Source: Ailanthus altissimus (taxonomy: Eukaryota > Streptophyta > Magnoliopsida > Sapindales > Simaroubaceae). From it: a stretch of 64,000 nucleotides of DNA. The notes beneath the pieces are model-generated. The model was not told the DNA's origin and did no database searches. It saw nothing but the letters and a program-made list of their open reading frames with translations. Where the stretch lies: the NCBI GenBank assembly GCA_946807835.1, contig OX327686.1:124001-188000 (forward strand), written 5' to 3'. This document shows positions 25,233 through 38,027 of this stretch, piece after piece; within the stretch, counting starts at the first letter, position 1; every line of letters begins with the position of its first letter. The translations under genes were made by a program, and so were the position numbers.

Positions 25233-25995
25233 TGTTTTAGAATGGTGATTCAATAATCTTGTATAGGCAAGAATTATGAAGAATATTGAGGGAAAAGTCA
25301 CGTTGAAGTCAATGATGCATAGGATGCTTGAGGGTGAGGTGAAACAGGACTTGAAAGGTGCGAGAAAGCAACGAGAGAAGAATTGTCTGCTAGGTCGCAG
25401 CGCCACAGTGTTGAAAGATAGTAGCCACAACATCGCAGTGCTGGCCACCCAGCACCGCAGCCCTAGATTTTGATGTTGCAAGGAAGTCCTTTTTGAATTT
25501 GAATTGACTTGTTTGAGGTAGTTTTGAATCTTAAAATACGTGAAATTTTATTCCAACTAGGATTATGGTTTGTAAGGACGTTTTAACTAGTATATAAACC
25601 TTTGTATACTATTTATTAAGAATTAAACATTACAAGTGATACTCTAGAGAGAGAAAAAATTAAGTAGACACTGAGTACTGTGTGTACTAGAGTGAAACCT
25701 CTTGTATAAGTGAAAATTGTTCTTGTGAAAATAAAAAGACACAAACTCTAGATCATTTTGAGAGTTTTTTGTTATTGTTTTCCTTATAAATTTTTTTAAG
25801 AGTTAATAAGAGAGGTTAAAATTCTTAAATCTATCATACATGTAGACAATTAATTAAATCATATAAATTAATATATATTGTACTCTTTAATTCACTTTAA
25901 TTATTTATTTGATATTCGATTATTTCACTACACAAAATATTAGAGTTATGATTAAACTCATTCTAAAATCCTTGGCAGACATTCTCCCTTTAACA
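25233..25995 (+). repeat. 3' LTR of copia-4
   Basis: It runs TGTTTTAGAATGG to CCTTTAACA (763 bp) and carries a GC-rich module set at about 25393-25470 (gcagcgccac, accgcagcc) that the 5' LTR has lost. Confidence 0.88.
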
Positions 25996-26000
25996 ATAAC

Positions 26001-28780
26001 TCTAATAATAATAATAATATTAATCGGATAGCACTTTAATCTCTAGCCATCCGTGAGCCAAAACCAAACCACATTAAAGTTGTTATATTTCAAATGTGAA
26101 ATCATATGGCATAAATGGAAAATTAATCATGTCTTTTGTTGATGTGATATATGCTTAATTACCACTCCCGGCATAATATGTAATATGCATAATATGTAAT
26201 ATAATATGAAGAACTACTTTTCAGTGTTTAATATGATAACAAGACTTTGTTAGTTATTCTTTTCTAATTTTATATTTTTAATATTTTATATTTATATTTT
26301 TATCTTTTTTTAAAGAATAATTGATCATTTTTATAAATAAAAAACACTAAAAAGATATATTATTATTTATTAAAAAATTCGAATAAAAAAAGTGATTTTG
26401 CTGTGCTAAATGGTTTCCTAAATTTGAAGAAGGATATGGCCTACTGACAACCCAATTTGTCGAAATCAAGTAAAAAGATATTCGATATGTTGATATCAAA
26501 ATTAGACATGAGTATGATTATGTTAACGTTGATGGTGGGTCAATTATTAATATTTATTAAGCTTTGGTTCTTTGTATGTCGGTCTGCTTCCAATACAATT
26601 TTGTCATTATCAATCCTACTCCTTAAGATATAATAATAAGAATGCTTTGATTCTCACAAATATTATCACTCCACGATATATACAATCTCTATGTATCTCT
26701 TTGATATAATGTGTCCATCACTTTATTTATACACAATGTATATTAACACTCAATTATTGGTAACATGGGGCCTGCAAAAAACCTATTGTTGCACCTAGAA
26801 ACCAAGCAATACAATTCAAAGTTTTGGTTTTTGTTAATGGGCACCATAATCATCATCATTATTGTGGATCTAACTAGATTATATTTTCAGATGGCAATAT
26901 ATTAGTTTTGACCAAATGCTAGATAATTAACTGGGTTTACAATGACGTGGGGTTTTTTTTTTGGAAGTAATACAAATCTTTATATTATTGGATTAATCAA
27001 TTGATAGCTCCATCATGATCATCATCACCAAAACCGAAATGTTGGGTTTGGTTAACCAATTTAGGTACATTACTGCCGAAAAAGAATCATTAATGAAAAA
27101 TAAAACCAGCAGTAGCCTAAAAAGAAAGAGTAGCTAGCTAGCTCGAGCTTTTGGCACTATGATTTATGAATATTAATTTTGTATATGATCTGGACTGAGG
27201 GGGCCTCGTTTCTAAAAAATTGAAGATTATTCAAACTCAATTTCTTCGTTGATGGCCCCAGGGAGCACCAAACTAATTAATTTAAAGCTAGCTACACATG
27301 TAAGACTGAAGAAAATTTCAAATAATATCAGACCAACTTGCCAAATCAAAAGAGACCCAGAAGCCCTGCTAGAAAAGTTCTTGAGTCGAGCATTTGAATT
27401 TTTCTTCCTTGTCAAAATCAAGCTAATTGAAAAAGGCATTAATGGTGGTCCAAAAGATGAAGTTGCTAGTTGCTACCTGTCCAGAAATATTGTGTTTGCC
27501 AAACGCGTTTCAGAAATTAGAATATTCTGGACTGAGAAGATTCTTTATGATCAATCATGCTACAATATTATTCAAAAAAACAAGTTTGAACGCGATGAAG
27601 ATTCCCATGAAGACCTTTGAAAAATCATAGAGAGGTTTTTTTTTTTTTCAAATATATATTTTTAATCCTTTGTTAATTTGTTTTCATATTGTTATCAAAA
27701 TTCTTCCCACGTTCCCTTGATTATTTTGATCAATCAATCAAGGTGGTTTAATTGGGGTCTACCCCTGAGGGAGACAAGTCAACACAACACTTCTTGGAGG
27801 GCTATGTCTGTGATTGTTCTAGCAATACAAGTTCTACTGAAAAATTAATTTATATCTTTAATGATTGTATAAAAGGGTTTATAAAAAATGCCGCATGCAT
27901 GCATAACCAATTAAGAATCACACAAATTTTTAGGGTTTTAATTTGATCTCTCTGAAACCTGGAAGTTTTGATAAAAGTAGAAGTGAAACAATGAGGGAGG
28001 TGATGAAGGATGAAAAGTTTAAGTTGTTGAGTTGTCATAGCGTCAAGACACTTCCCACTCTGGAAGAGAGGTTCGATTTACAACCTCCTTTTTACGTTGG
28101 AGCATTTGGTCCGAGCGAATTTTAGTGATATACATAATTATGATATTGTTTTGACGAATTTTAATATGTAATTAATTATAATGAATAGGTATCTATGTAT
28201 AAATACTAATATAATAGTCAAAACGCGAAGAACATCTCAAGATGAAAAAAATTAATATGTGGTTTCGTGGCAGTGAATTCAACAACTTCTGGACAAAAGG
28301 TCGATCCCCATTAATGAAAAATGGAATTGGATGATCCATATATATATATACATTTCTGTTAACTTTCAAACTTTCGTGCAATGACCTCTATTTTGTTTCT
28401 ATGTAGAAGAATGGAATAATATTAATAATGGACGGCCACGGCAAATGAAGCACAAGCTCTCCTCTTGTATTGTGGTCCTTGAAAGGAAAATTATAACACT
28501 TTTCTGCCTTTGAAACACTACATACGATTCATCTTCCATGCACACATGGTGGGGTTTTGGGGAAACCAGACGACTTTGGAAAGTCCAGTAGTCCTCCATA
28601 TATAATAATATTGGTATGCAGTGAATAAGTGGAGTTTTCTTCCCTAGCTCTCAAGGTCAAGCTCCTCTTTTCTTAATGATTCTTATTCTCGAGTGTTGAC
28701 TCTGGCAAAGAAAATTTCTTAAAGACAAAGACAACTCTAATTATAGATATATATTTTGGAGTGTTAATTGATGTATTTAG

Positions 28781-28816
<36 letters not shown>

Positions 28817-30604
28817 GGCATAAGATATATTGAGAGTTTATATCCAGCTCACATTAAATTTGAAGAGGCGTTTTGTATTTTAAGTTGTAAAAATATTGAG
28901 TCAATCCTAATTTCTCTCTTAATTTTAGAGAAGAGGAAGGAAGAAATTAACAGTACAAGTCGGAGTCTTAGCTGCGCGTTGGCTAGGCTCTGATTACTAA
29001 TCGACATAATTAAAGCATCTAAAATATGATATGGGATTGTAATTTTTAATTATCAGGCTTAGGTGGACCTATTATACGGCCTAAGGAGGCCATGCCCCCT
29101 TGCGCCCCACCCCAAAACTAAAATTTTTATTTTTTTAAAATTCTTATGTTTAATAAGTTAAATTATCAATTTAAAAAGTAATCTTTACTATAAAGATTTA
29201 TTTTTTAATATATTTAAATAATATCTTCTTTTTTTTCATTTTAAAGTTTTTCTCTAAAAAATTATTTTTTTTTTATTTGCAAATGATCTTATTTTACATT
29301 TTTTCAACTTTCTATTTTATCTTAATAAAAAAATTTATATTTACAAACAGTCTTATTTATACATATTTTCTTTAATACAAAAATATTTTACACTTGTAAT
29401 TCTTTTTCTACTTGAAATTTTTTTTCCCATTTAACTTGTATTAATATATTTACAATTATAGAACACCATATATTGGTGTATTTACAATTATAAAATATTA
29501 TACATTAGTAATTTTATATTCTCTTTAATTTACGTCAAATTGTTTTTACTAATTCAAAAGCTAAGAAAAAAATCTCTAAAAAATAAGTTAGAATCTTTTA
29601 TATATTAGTTAGTTTTTTAAAATCTTACTATTATAATTTTATATGTATTTTTTTATGGATCTTGTTCTTTGTACTTTTTGTTTTAAATTTATTAATTTTA
29701 AATATAAATTTATTTTTATTAATAATACAATACATATTTATTATTTGATATTTTTTATTAAGTATGAAAGTCATTTACAATTGATTAATTGTTCAAAAAA
29801 AATATTAAAAATTTAGAAATTTATATATCAACACCAATCATTAAGATTGTGTTAAAGTTCATTAATTTTTATGATTCCCTCCCCCTAAAAACAAAACTCA
29901 AATCTTGGTTCCCATGTCTCCAAGTTTATGAAGTTATGGTGTGTGGCAATTGAAGGTGGACATCTCATCAGATTCAGCAACAACGGCATTCTTTTACTAT
30001 AGTAGTTTCAAAGTTTGTATATTGATGTTTTATTTTAATAAAGATATTTTAATGTCTGTTGGTATTTCAATTTAGTTCTTTATTTTAATTTTAATTTTTT
30101 ATTTTTGTGTATTGTGCTATTTAAGTACATACTTCATTAGTTTTTATCTTTTTTAGAGTTATGATTTTATTTTAAAATATGTGTCTACTTTATGATAAAG
30201 TAGAATAATTTCACATAGACTTTACTTTATGATGATACTAAGTTGTTTGTGTAGTAATTTTCTATGATTTATCGACTACATTGATCAGAGAAGCCAATGG
30301 CTAAGATAGAGCATTAGAAATAGCTATAGATAAATCAAAATAGATGCATTTACATAGGCAGTATCTTTTATGTAGATACTCATGTCTCAAAAATTTTATT
30401 ATGTATTAGTGAAATTAAATTGGTAAATTTGATTATAATAAAATAGATAGTTGTAGTCGAAAATACATCAACCTATGTATCAATTTATTCTATTAATAAA
30501 AAAAAAAATTATTTAAAAAAAAAATTTAAAAGAGATTTTTCTTATTTTCATATATAGTTTTCTCCTATAATCACATTTATTATAGAAAGAAAATTCGAAT
30601 TAGG
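26001..30604. other. Intergenic, no gene supported
   Basis: AT-rich with a (TA)n run at 28783-28814. The frames at 27249-27620 and 27943-28125 do not resemble known proteins and have no promoter or splice support. Near 29060-29110 the text ggcctaaggaggccatgccccct suggests an old transposon end. Confidence 0.55.
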
Positions 30605-33255
30605 TGTTAATTGGAGTAACCATTTATCCAACACCGAAAAGAATAAATATTTATATATATATATAAATGTACATATTTTATTTGTATGTGAGTGATACTT
30701 GATTTATGTATTATTATTAGTAGTGTTTGTATATATTAAGGATCTACTATTAGTATTGGTTTATTTGCAAGACTTTAGATTTATTTTAGGGACCAAATTG
30801 TAATACTTTAAAAGTTTTAGGGGCTAATTCATAAATACTAAAAATTAGCCTCTTAGTATAAAAATACACATTTGAAACCCTAATTCACTCATTTTGGTCG
30901 AGTCACCTCTTTTAGAGTGAGAAAAGAGAGAAAGAAAGGGGAGAGAAAAAGAAGAATAAGAAAAAGAAAAAGAAGAAAAAATTTAAAATTTAAGTTTTAA
31001 GAGGTATATTATAACCCTTTCTTAGTTTCTTGGTGTTAATTTAGTTAATTTCTTTAAGTTTTGATTTCTGAAAATATGTACAATTGAGGATTTGATGTGA
31101 ATTTTGTAAGATATTATGAGAATTGATGATGATTTATGTAAATAGCTTGATAAATCTTGATGAATTGCAGAATTTCTTCTTGATAGTCTTTTGATCCGAA
31201 AATTTTATAAATTGTTGTGCTTTGATTCTGATTTTGAATTTTGAGTATATAAAATTAAACATGTCTAGAATCATTTGAGACTTTGAATCGATTGAAAATT
31301 TCAGAAATTAAATTTGTAGTGAATTTACCAAAATGACTCTGAAATTCTAGAAATTTCTTGTGTTAACAGTATGATACAGTGACAAATAATTTTTGATCTA
31401 CTAAATGATCTTTAAAAATTACTAATTTCTTAAACATGATAAATTTATATGTCTAATATGATATACTCAGAATTTAAAATTTAGATCAATGTGATTAAAT
31501 TGTTATAATTTTCTAAAGTGTATCAGCTCATTTTAGTATTTGATTAATAGATTTTTAAAGTTATGGAATACAATAGTTTTAAAATACTTTTGGTAGGTAT
31601 TTTGAAATGAAATATTTATCGTTGATTGATATATGTGTGAAGAGTAATTCTGTGATAGTTTTATAATTTTTGAATTAATATATGATTTTATAAAATTAGG
31701 AGATTGAATACTGTTCAGTAAATATCTTGATCCTGTCAGGATAATAGTTTGAATTTGATGGTATTTATGAAATGGATTGTGTAGAAATTATGATATAATA
31801 TTCATATATAAGAAGGATATATGAGTCAAAAATGATATATTCTGATTTTGGAGTAATTGCACATCATTTGATGTATAAGAAAATTTTGTTAAGTGTAAAT
31901 GGTCAGAATGATAGGTTTTGATAAACCAAGTAATTAGACCAATTCGATGTGATAAATGCAATATGTGTAATTTTGTAAGCTATTTAAAGTGTTTTGTATG
32001 AATGTTGAGGCTTATGAAAAGATGAATCTCCGTTGATAGGTTAAGAAGAATTAAGCCTTGTACCCGAAAATACTTAGAGGTAAGTATACTAGACTTTTAC
32101 TGAAATCATAATAAGCATAGTAATTATTTATGTATGATTTTGTAAATGTGCTTAAAAATATGTTTATATTATGCTAAAGTATATTTAATATGAAATGTAA
32201 AAGACATATGTTTATGAATGTGAGCATTGACGTTGAGCATGAACATACATGTATTTTTGAAAGTGAGCTTTTAAAATGAAATGTATTTAACAAAGAAAGC
32301 TTTTGAAGTGAAAAATGTGCATGAGATACGTTTTGTGTTTTGAGGATGTTTCAACTCACTATTTACTTAGTAAGCACCTTATATGATTTATGGAGCCTTT
32401 ATGTGTGGCCTTTTCTTCGGGATTGGTATATGTTATGTGTTCCGTATGTAGGGAGGATCCTATTGGTACCTAAAAGAAGATTGAGTCATCACATTCGTGT
32501 GGTGGCGTATTGGTGCATGTAAGAGGACTCACCGATGATCAGAGTGAGGGTTTGGCTCTTACCTTCGGACATGAGCATTATATAGGTGTAATTTAAACCA
32601 CACTTGTACTATTCCTCTCATACGGTATGTCATCTACGAGTGACATTTGGCTCATTATATGATATGTGATATGAGAATCCTACTAAGTAATAGTTGAGTG
32701 ATGGTATTCCTATTATATGTTTTGAAAGAATGTGTAAGCGCTTACCTGACATGTAATTTGATAAGATTATGATTTTGATTTTGATTTATCACAACATATC
32801 ATACACATGTATTGTGTACATATATGTATTTGTATTTTGATATATGAAAAACTAGTATGCTTACTAAGTTTTATACTCATTATAGTTTATGGTGATTTCA
32901 GGTAAATAAGGCACATGTGTGCCTAGCGAATTTGGTAAGGCTTCTGCTGTCTCTTAAGTTCCTTAAGTTGTTAGGTTGCTAAGTGTATCATTTGTGAACA
33001 CATAGTTTAAGATATTTGATTTGTTCCTATTGAATAAATATTTATGTGTTATTTTATTAGGTGTGGTTGTATTTGATTTATATTTTACCAAGTATGGTCA
33101 TGGGTTGATTTTGCATTAAATTTACTAGCAACTTGATAAGAATTCTTATGTTAAATTTAAGTTTAAAATTTTATACAATATTAATTATAAATGCACATTA
33201 TTAAATGATTATAAATTATGTCATGTTTCAGATTTTTAAAGTCTGGGACGTGACA
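30605..33255 (+). repeat. 2.64-kb LTR-like repeat, copy B
   Basis: Full-length counterpart of 5428-9400 in opposite orientation, without the solo LTR. It may start TG at 30605 (similarity begins by about 30618, agtaacca), has a TATA-like tataaaaatacac at 30857, a purine-rich leader (30910-30980) and ends GGGACGTGACA at 33255, so it reads as a Ty3-type LTR in plus orientation. Flanks ttagg and ctaac are not a duplication. No coding potential. Confidence 0.6.
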
Positions 33256-34706
33256 CTAACTTTCATATATATATATATATAAATTTACGTATGTTTGCCC
33301 TCTAAATAAAAAGAAAATTTTTGGTACAAAGTAATTATCACATCTTATTATACATCACCTTAGAGTTTATAATTTCGTAAGGTTGAAGTTGATAGCAATG
33401 ACACTAATCATTTTCGTTCATACGAACTTTCCAAAGTGTGATCTCGTTCTTGAATTTTTTAAAGACCCATAACTTAATTTTTTTTTAAAATAAAAAAGTT
33501 AAGTGTATTGAATTACTAATCATATATTAATTAGCTAAGGCTTATGAAGTAGGGGAAGATAATTATTAACATCAGCAAGCTATCTTCAAAAGCTCCAACT
33601 AGAAAAGGATATACTTTTTTTTATAACTAGAATTTGACTATGGTTAAGGATATACTAATTAAAATTAGGGTGAGATCATTGAAATTTGACGATTCTTTTT
33701 AATTTGTTCCTCTTGAAATGGGATTTTACGGGAGAAGTTGGAATAGGTTGTTGACTTTGTTAGTTTGGGTGGTTGATCAGAATATTAATTTAATATATCC
33801 AATTAAAATAGGTTAAGTATATTATATTGAGGGAGAAAAATAAAAAATCTACTGGCTATACTTAAAACTCAAGAACTTGCCTATTTATGCATACAAATGA
33901 TAGTTATTACCTGAACCAAATTCAATCAATTCTCTTATATATTTAGATTACATCATACAGTACGTATATTTCGAAAGCACTGATTTAAGTAGGTTAAGTT
34001 ACTTTGTAGTGCTCAACTGTAAAGAAAATCGGCGCTTAATCAAAATCCCATACTTCAATCATATAACTCTTACGATTTTTCAAACCAGGGGAAAGATCAT
34101 CTTGTTTTGATTGATATAGCTGAAAATGAAAAAAGGCAAAGTAATGGCCAGTATATGGGGATGAACAAAAATATAGTAGTAGTCATTGTGACCATGTCCT
34201 TTTTTCCGCTTTTCTTTCATACTTCCCACTTCATTTTCTATCATTTTCATCGATTAACCACTATTCTGAATCATATTCCAGTTACTTTTGTATTGGCTGA
34301 TGCTTTGAAATAGGCATATATTTCACAGCCGTTGAAATGATCTTAAATTCTCTGTTAAGATTTTGTTTTTATGGGAAGGACGACAAACAAATTAAAAGAA
34401 AATTTTGTAATACTTTTAATGCAAGATCATTCCTAATTCAAAGAAGAAAAATAAAAGTTTCAAGATCAAACTATAGCCCTTTGCCACATAATAATTACAC
34501 ACAAGCTAATGATAAAGTATCCGAAATTATGTATATGGTGTAAAAATTATAAAACAAACACCATTGATCAGCCCTTTAATCTCTTATATATCCTCTTCAC
34601 TATATATATACATCATACATGCCAGCCACTGCAAAAACTTAAATGATCTAACAAGAAAAAGGGATGATGGTCATATGAAACTAAGCTAACAAAATCATTT
34701 CAACTT
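33256..34706. other. Intergenic, no gene seen
   Basis: AT-rich, with a short TA tract at 33264-33282. Short frames at 34107-34543 have no recognisable content. Confidence 0.55.
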
Positions 34707-35060
34707 TCAAGAAACTGCAACCCCATGTGTACTGCCATTATTCATCAAACAAAACCTGGTAGGTCTAGGCTGAAAATTCCTCCTCCTTTGAAGATCATGG
34801 CTCGATGGCTTGATCATCTGGAGGAGAAATGTCTTGACTGCATTAGCTTTGGCTATTATACCCAATTCCCGTGATCGATTCGACGAGGAGGAGGAGGATG
34901 AAATCCTAACCATTGATCTCCTTGAGGAGCGGATCTGCATGTTCCTGTGGATGCTGCACCTGAATGATCCTGAATGTGTGGTTGGAGAACATAAGCATGA
35001 TCTTGTAGTTGTATGTGACTTTGGATTAGTGGGATTATTAGACGCATTTTTGGAAGCCAT
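34707..35060 (-). CDS. Small serine-rich protein of the same family, 117 aa
   Basis: Single-exon gene on the same strand as 18767-19396. It keeps the family signature CLCSPTTHSGSFRCSIH at residues 22-38 and the C-terminal block IKPSSH...QRRRNFQPRPTRF at 83-103, with a short serine run (54-60), but lacks the long Ser-rich N-terminal half of its paralogue. The short size is typical of the compact members of this plant family, whose function is not established. The start at 35060 (ATGGCTTCC) has a good context, and a TATA box lies about 135 bases upstream. No targeting signal or membrane segment is visible. Confidence 0.88.
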   Translation of the reverse strand: MASKNASNNPTNPKSHTTTRSCLCSPTTHSGSFRCSIHRNMQIRSSRRSMVRISSSSSSSNRSRELGIIAKANAVKTFLLQMIKPSSHDLQRRRNFQPRPTRFCLMNNGSTHGVAVS

Positions 35061-35194
35061 ATGGAATTGGAATTGAAATTGTTCAATCTCTTAATTAGAA
35101 TCTAACTCTTTTGAATGGTTATTAGGATTCTCTTTTTTGTTTGGCAAACTAATTGGAGGTTGGGATATTGTTGGTCTTTTGTTAAAAAAAAATA

Positions 35195-35203
35195 CATATA
35201 TAG
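35195..35203 (-). promoter_or_regulatory. TATA box of the 117-aa serine-rich gene
   Basis: The minus strand reads GCTATATATG, about 135 bases before the start codon. Confidence 0.55.
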
Positions 35204-35643
35204 CTAACAAGGACTTATATTTACCTTTTGATAATAACCTCTTGCCTTCATAGAATGTTAAAACTTAATTAGTTTATTAAACACAATTACTAATCCACCC
35301 TCGACTCGTTTTGCTTAATGATTAAATTTGCAAAGGCAAAACAGTCTTTGTGCATTTCTTCGGGAACTCCTTTTCTTGTTTATGAATAAAAAGACTCGAA
35401 AATATCCTCGTTAGGTGCAATTGACATTTGTAAATGCACCCAATTATTTAACAAAGGGCATGTGGTCCCATTGTCTTTATCTTTGGTTGTAATAGTGATT
35501 AAATTGTGTTACAAGGTACATTGATCAGTTTTATTTAATTTCTTGCCCACAATGGGATACACTATAGATAATATCAAATTAAAAAGTGAAATGTTAAAAG
35601 GGTCATTGTAATAAATGTCATTATCTCAACCATCTAGTAATTA

Positions 35644-35770
35644 TGTCATATATTTAGTTAATTATTATAATCACTAACCTGGTTAATAGGTTCTGCAGTA
35701 ATACTGGCATCATTCGCAATTGTGTCATATATTTAGTTGATTATTATATTTAGTAACAGTATTAATAAGT
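35644..35770. repeat. Two-unit imperfect tandem repeat, 79-bp period
   Basis: tgtcatatatttagtt followed by attattat occurs at 35644 and again at 35723, with diverged text between. It directly abuts the MITE at 35777. Confidence 0.6.
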
Positions 35771-35776
35771 TTAATA

Positions 35777-36099
35777 GTACTAACCCTAATTGTGATTATG
35801 TCAATCGTTACTTTTAAACTAATTATATTTTAATATTTTATATCTACCTACTACAGTTTTATTAACACAATACAAACAAAGAAAAATAAAACTTTAGTGA
35901 TTTTAATATTTTATATCTACCTACTACAGTTTTATTAACACAATACAAACAAAGAAAAATAAAACTTTAGTGATTTTAATATTTTATATCTACCTACTAC
36001 AGTTTTATTAACACAATACAAACAAAGAAAAATAAAACTTTAGTGATTTTAAAAAATGAGAAATGTAACGATTGACATAATCACAATTAATGTTAGTAC
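35777..36099. mobile_element. MITE with 35-bp terminal inverted repeats and a triplicated core
   Basis: Left arm 35777-35811 (GTACTAACCCTAATTGTG...) is mirrored by right arm 36065-36099 (...CACAATTAATGTTAGTAC) with few mismatches. Inside, a 73-bp unit occurs three times with no visible difference (35828-35900, 35901-35973, 35974-36046). Without the two extra copies the element would be about 177 bp. No coding capacity; superfamily not assigned. Confidence 0.88.
35828..36046. repeat. 3 x 73-bp perfect tandem repeat
   Basis: Each unit runs from ttttaatattttatatctac to ctttagtga. Starts are at 35828, 35901 and 35974. Confidence 0.95.
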
Positions 36100-38027
36100 C
36101 CTTTTGAAGGTGGGTTTGTTGTTTAAAATTTAGAATTCGGCTCACATAAATGTTTTAGTCATCCTACTGCCTGACTCGAATATAACCCAAACCCAAACCC
36201 AAACTCGTACCCGAATAAATTCTGAGTTAAATCCGTATTAATAAAATCTCAACTCAAATTTTGCCATCCTACTGCTACATGGTAAACCCTATCCCTAAAG
36301 ATGAATGATAACTATTGTTGTCGAACATAAACTTGAGCAGCTGGAGTTGGGGCAAAAGGAGAGCACCTGGGGCCAGTTTCTATTAGCCCCAGCAGAGGTT
36401 TTGAATGCCACCCTCCTTATCTTTACAGCCCTCGCAGAAATATTGACACGTAATGGGAAAAAACCACAGAATCCGTATCCTTCACTGAAGTTGATAAAGA
36501 CACCTTACCCACTTTTTAAAACATTTTGGTCACAGAGAATTGGACATGGGCTATTCATTGCCACAGTATTTTTACACAAAAGAATTCTCATCACGGTAAT
36601 GTGTCATTGATGATTATGAATGTATTGCTCTGTAGATGTGGCTTTGAGTTTCTTTTGTTGGCAGGTGGGATCTGCTTTTTTAACTTTCACTCAAAGAGTT
36701 GTGCTCTGCGTGTGGGGAAAGTGATTTTGGGATGTTGATGGATTGATAGCAAGATACGGAATATGTTAGTCAACAAGGCAACAATGTTATGAGGATCTGT
36801 GCCTGTGCTGTTTCTAAAACATTCAACCCCAGATTTCTTTCTTCCACCTTAAACATTGGTAATGATGGTGAAGAATTGGGAATTCTAGGTGGGTTTGCTG
36901 GTCAATGCCCCCGTGATTTTACTATCTTGTTCTTAACACAATTATTTAATGAAAGAAATGATTAAATGGAGGATGATGTTATAATAAGTAATACTGTCAT
37001 ATGATATTATATAACTGCTGTCACGTGATATTGTAAAATTGATTTATAATTTTAACAAGTGTTTAATTATTTGTTATATAATACAGTTGTTTAAATATGA
37101 TAGGATTCAAACCAGATTTGGATTATGGTTATAATATAACATGATCTCAACAAGGGTATATGAGAAGGCAAAGGCTGGTTCAGTAAAATACTAGTGTCTT
37201 TGCTCCACTTGATGTTTGTGGAATGATATTTTGCTAGAATATATGAATTTTGGTTCTAATATATGATCTTGTTTACTGAATATATTTGCCTTAGAAGTAA
37301 AGATCCTGGAACATGAAGGCACCAAAATATCTCCTTGACCTTTTATGGATCTTTACTCGAGAGGAAAAACTTGAATATCAGGCAAGACACCACACTCGCC
37401 CAAGACTATCACAATTGGCTGGCAAGAAACATTGAGTGCGATCAATTCATAGACAAAAGTCGGAAGACTGACATGGGCTAAAAACTGCCTATTTCCCAAA
37501 AGCCCTTGAAGCATTTAAAAACCTGACAAGTAAATGAGTTTCTGATTTCTCCTTTCCAGAATCCACACAGATTTAAGATCCTCATGGTATAAAGGTTGTT
37601 GTTACCACAACTGTGGTGAATCGAAAACACTAGTTATGGAGTAAAATCAAGTGAGAGTTTAAATAAACACCTAAATGTGAAAGAGAGGCAATGATTACCA
37701 AACATTTTAAATATTGTGCCTTCAAATTTGAAAAGAAACACCTCATACCGAACAGACTCTTAGGCACAGGCAATGATCAACCTTTCAAGATGATTGCTTA
37801 CTATATGAACTTTCCTAACATGCTGAAAATATAGGCTAGAACAACCCTCAGTTTACCCCAAAGTAGCTTCCAAATCATAATACTTGATCTGATACAGAAC
37901 TACTAAGTTATAAAATAGTTCACTGCAGAATATCCAAGCCTAACAATGGCCTCCCATAAGTTAAAAAGTTGTCACCTATAATACTCGAATATACACAACA
38001 ACCATTTACTATGAGGTTCGGAAATCA
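36100..38027. other. Intergenic, 3' side of the membrane-protein gene
   Basis: No gene supported. Frames at 36305-36738 read as no known protein. The part next to 38027 probably includes the 3' UTR of the minus-strand gene. Confidence 0.5.

Larger units (their letters stand above)
23139..25995 (+). mobile_element. Internally deleted Ty1/copia element (copia-4)
   Basis: 5' LTR 23139-23770 and 3' LTR 25233-25995 are bracketed by a perfect 5-bp duplication ATAAC (23134-23138 and 25996-26000). A worn primer site (ctagtattagagtcagg, about 23773) and a purine tract (aatcaagaaaggg, 25220-25232) adjoin the LTRs. The interior has gag and the start of protease only; integrase, reverse transcriptase and RNase H are gone. 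It is non-autonomous and belongs to the same broad family as the element at 57994-61135. Confidence 0.9.

Noticed and set aside
27249..27620. 123-aa plus-strand frame
   Set aside because: Composition is that of random AT-rich sequence, with another frame overlapping; no motif.
36305..36738. Frames downstream of the membrane-protein gene
   Set aside because: No recognisable domain and no splice-supported continuation.
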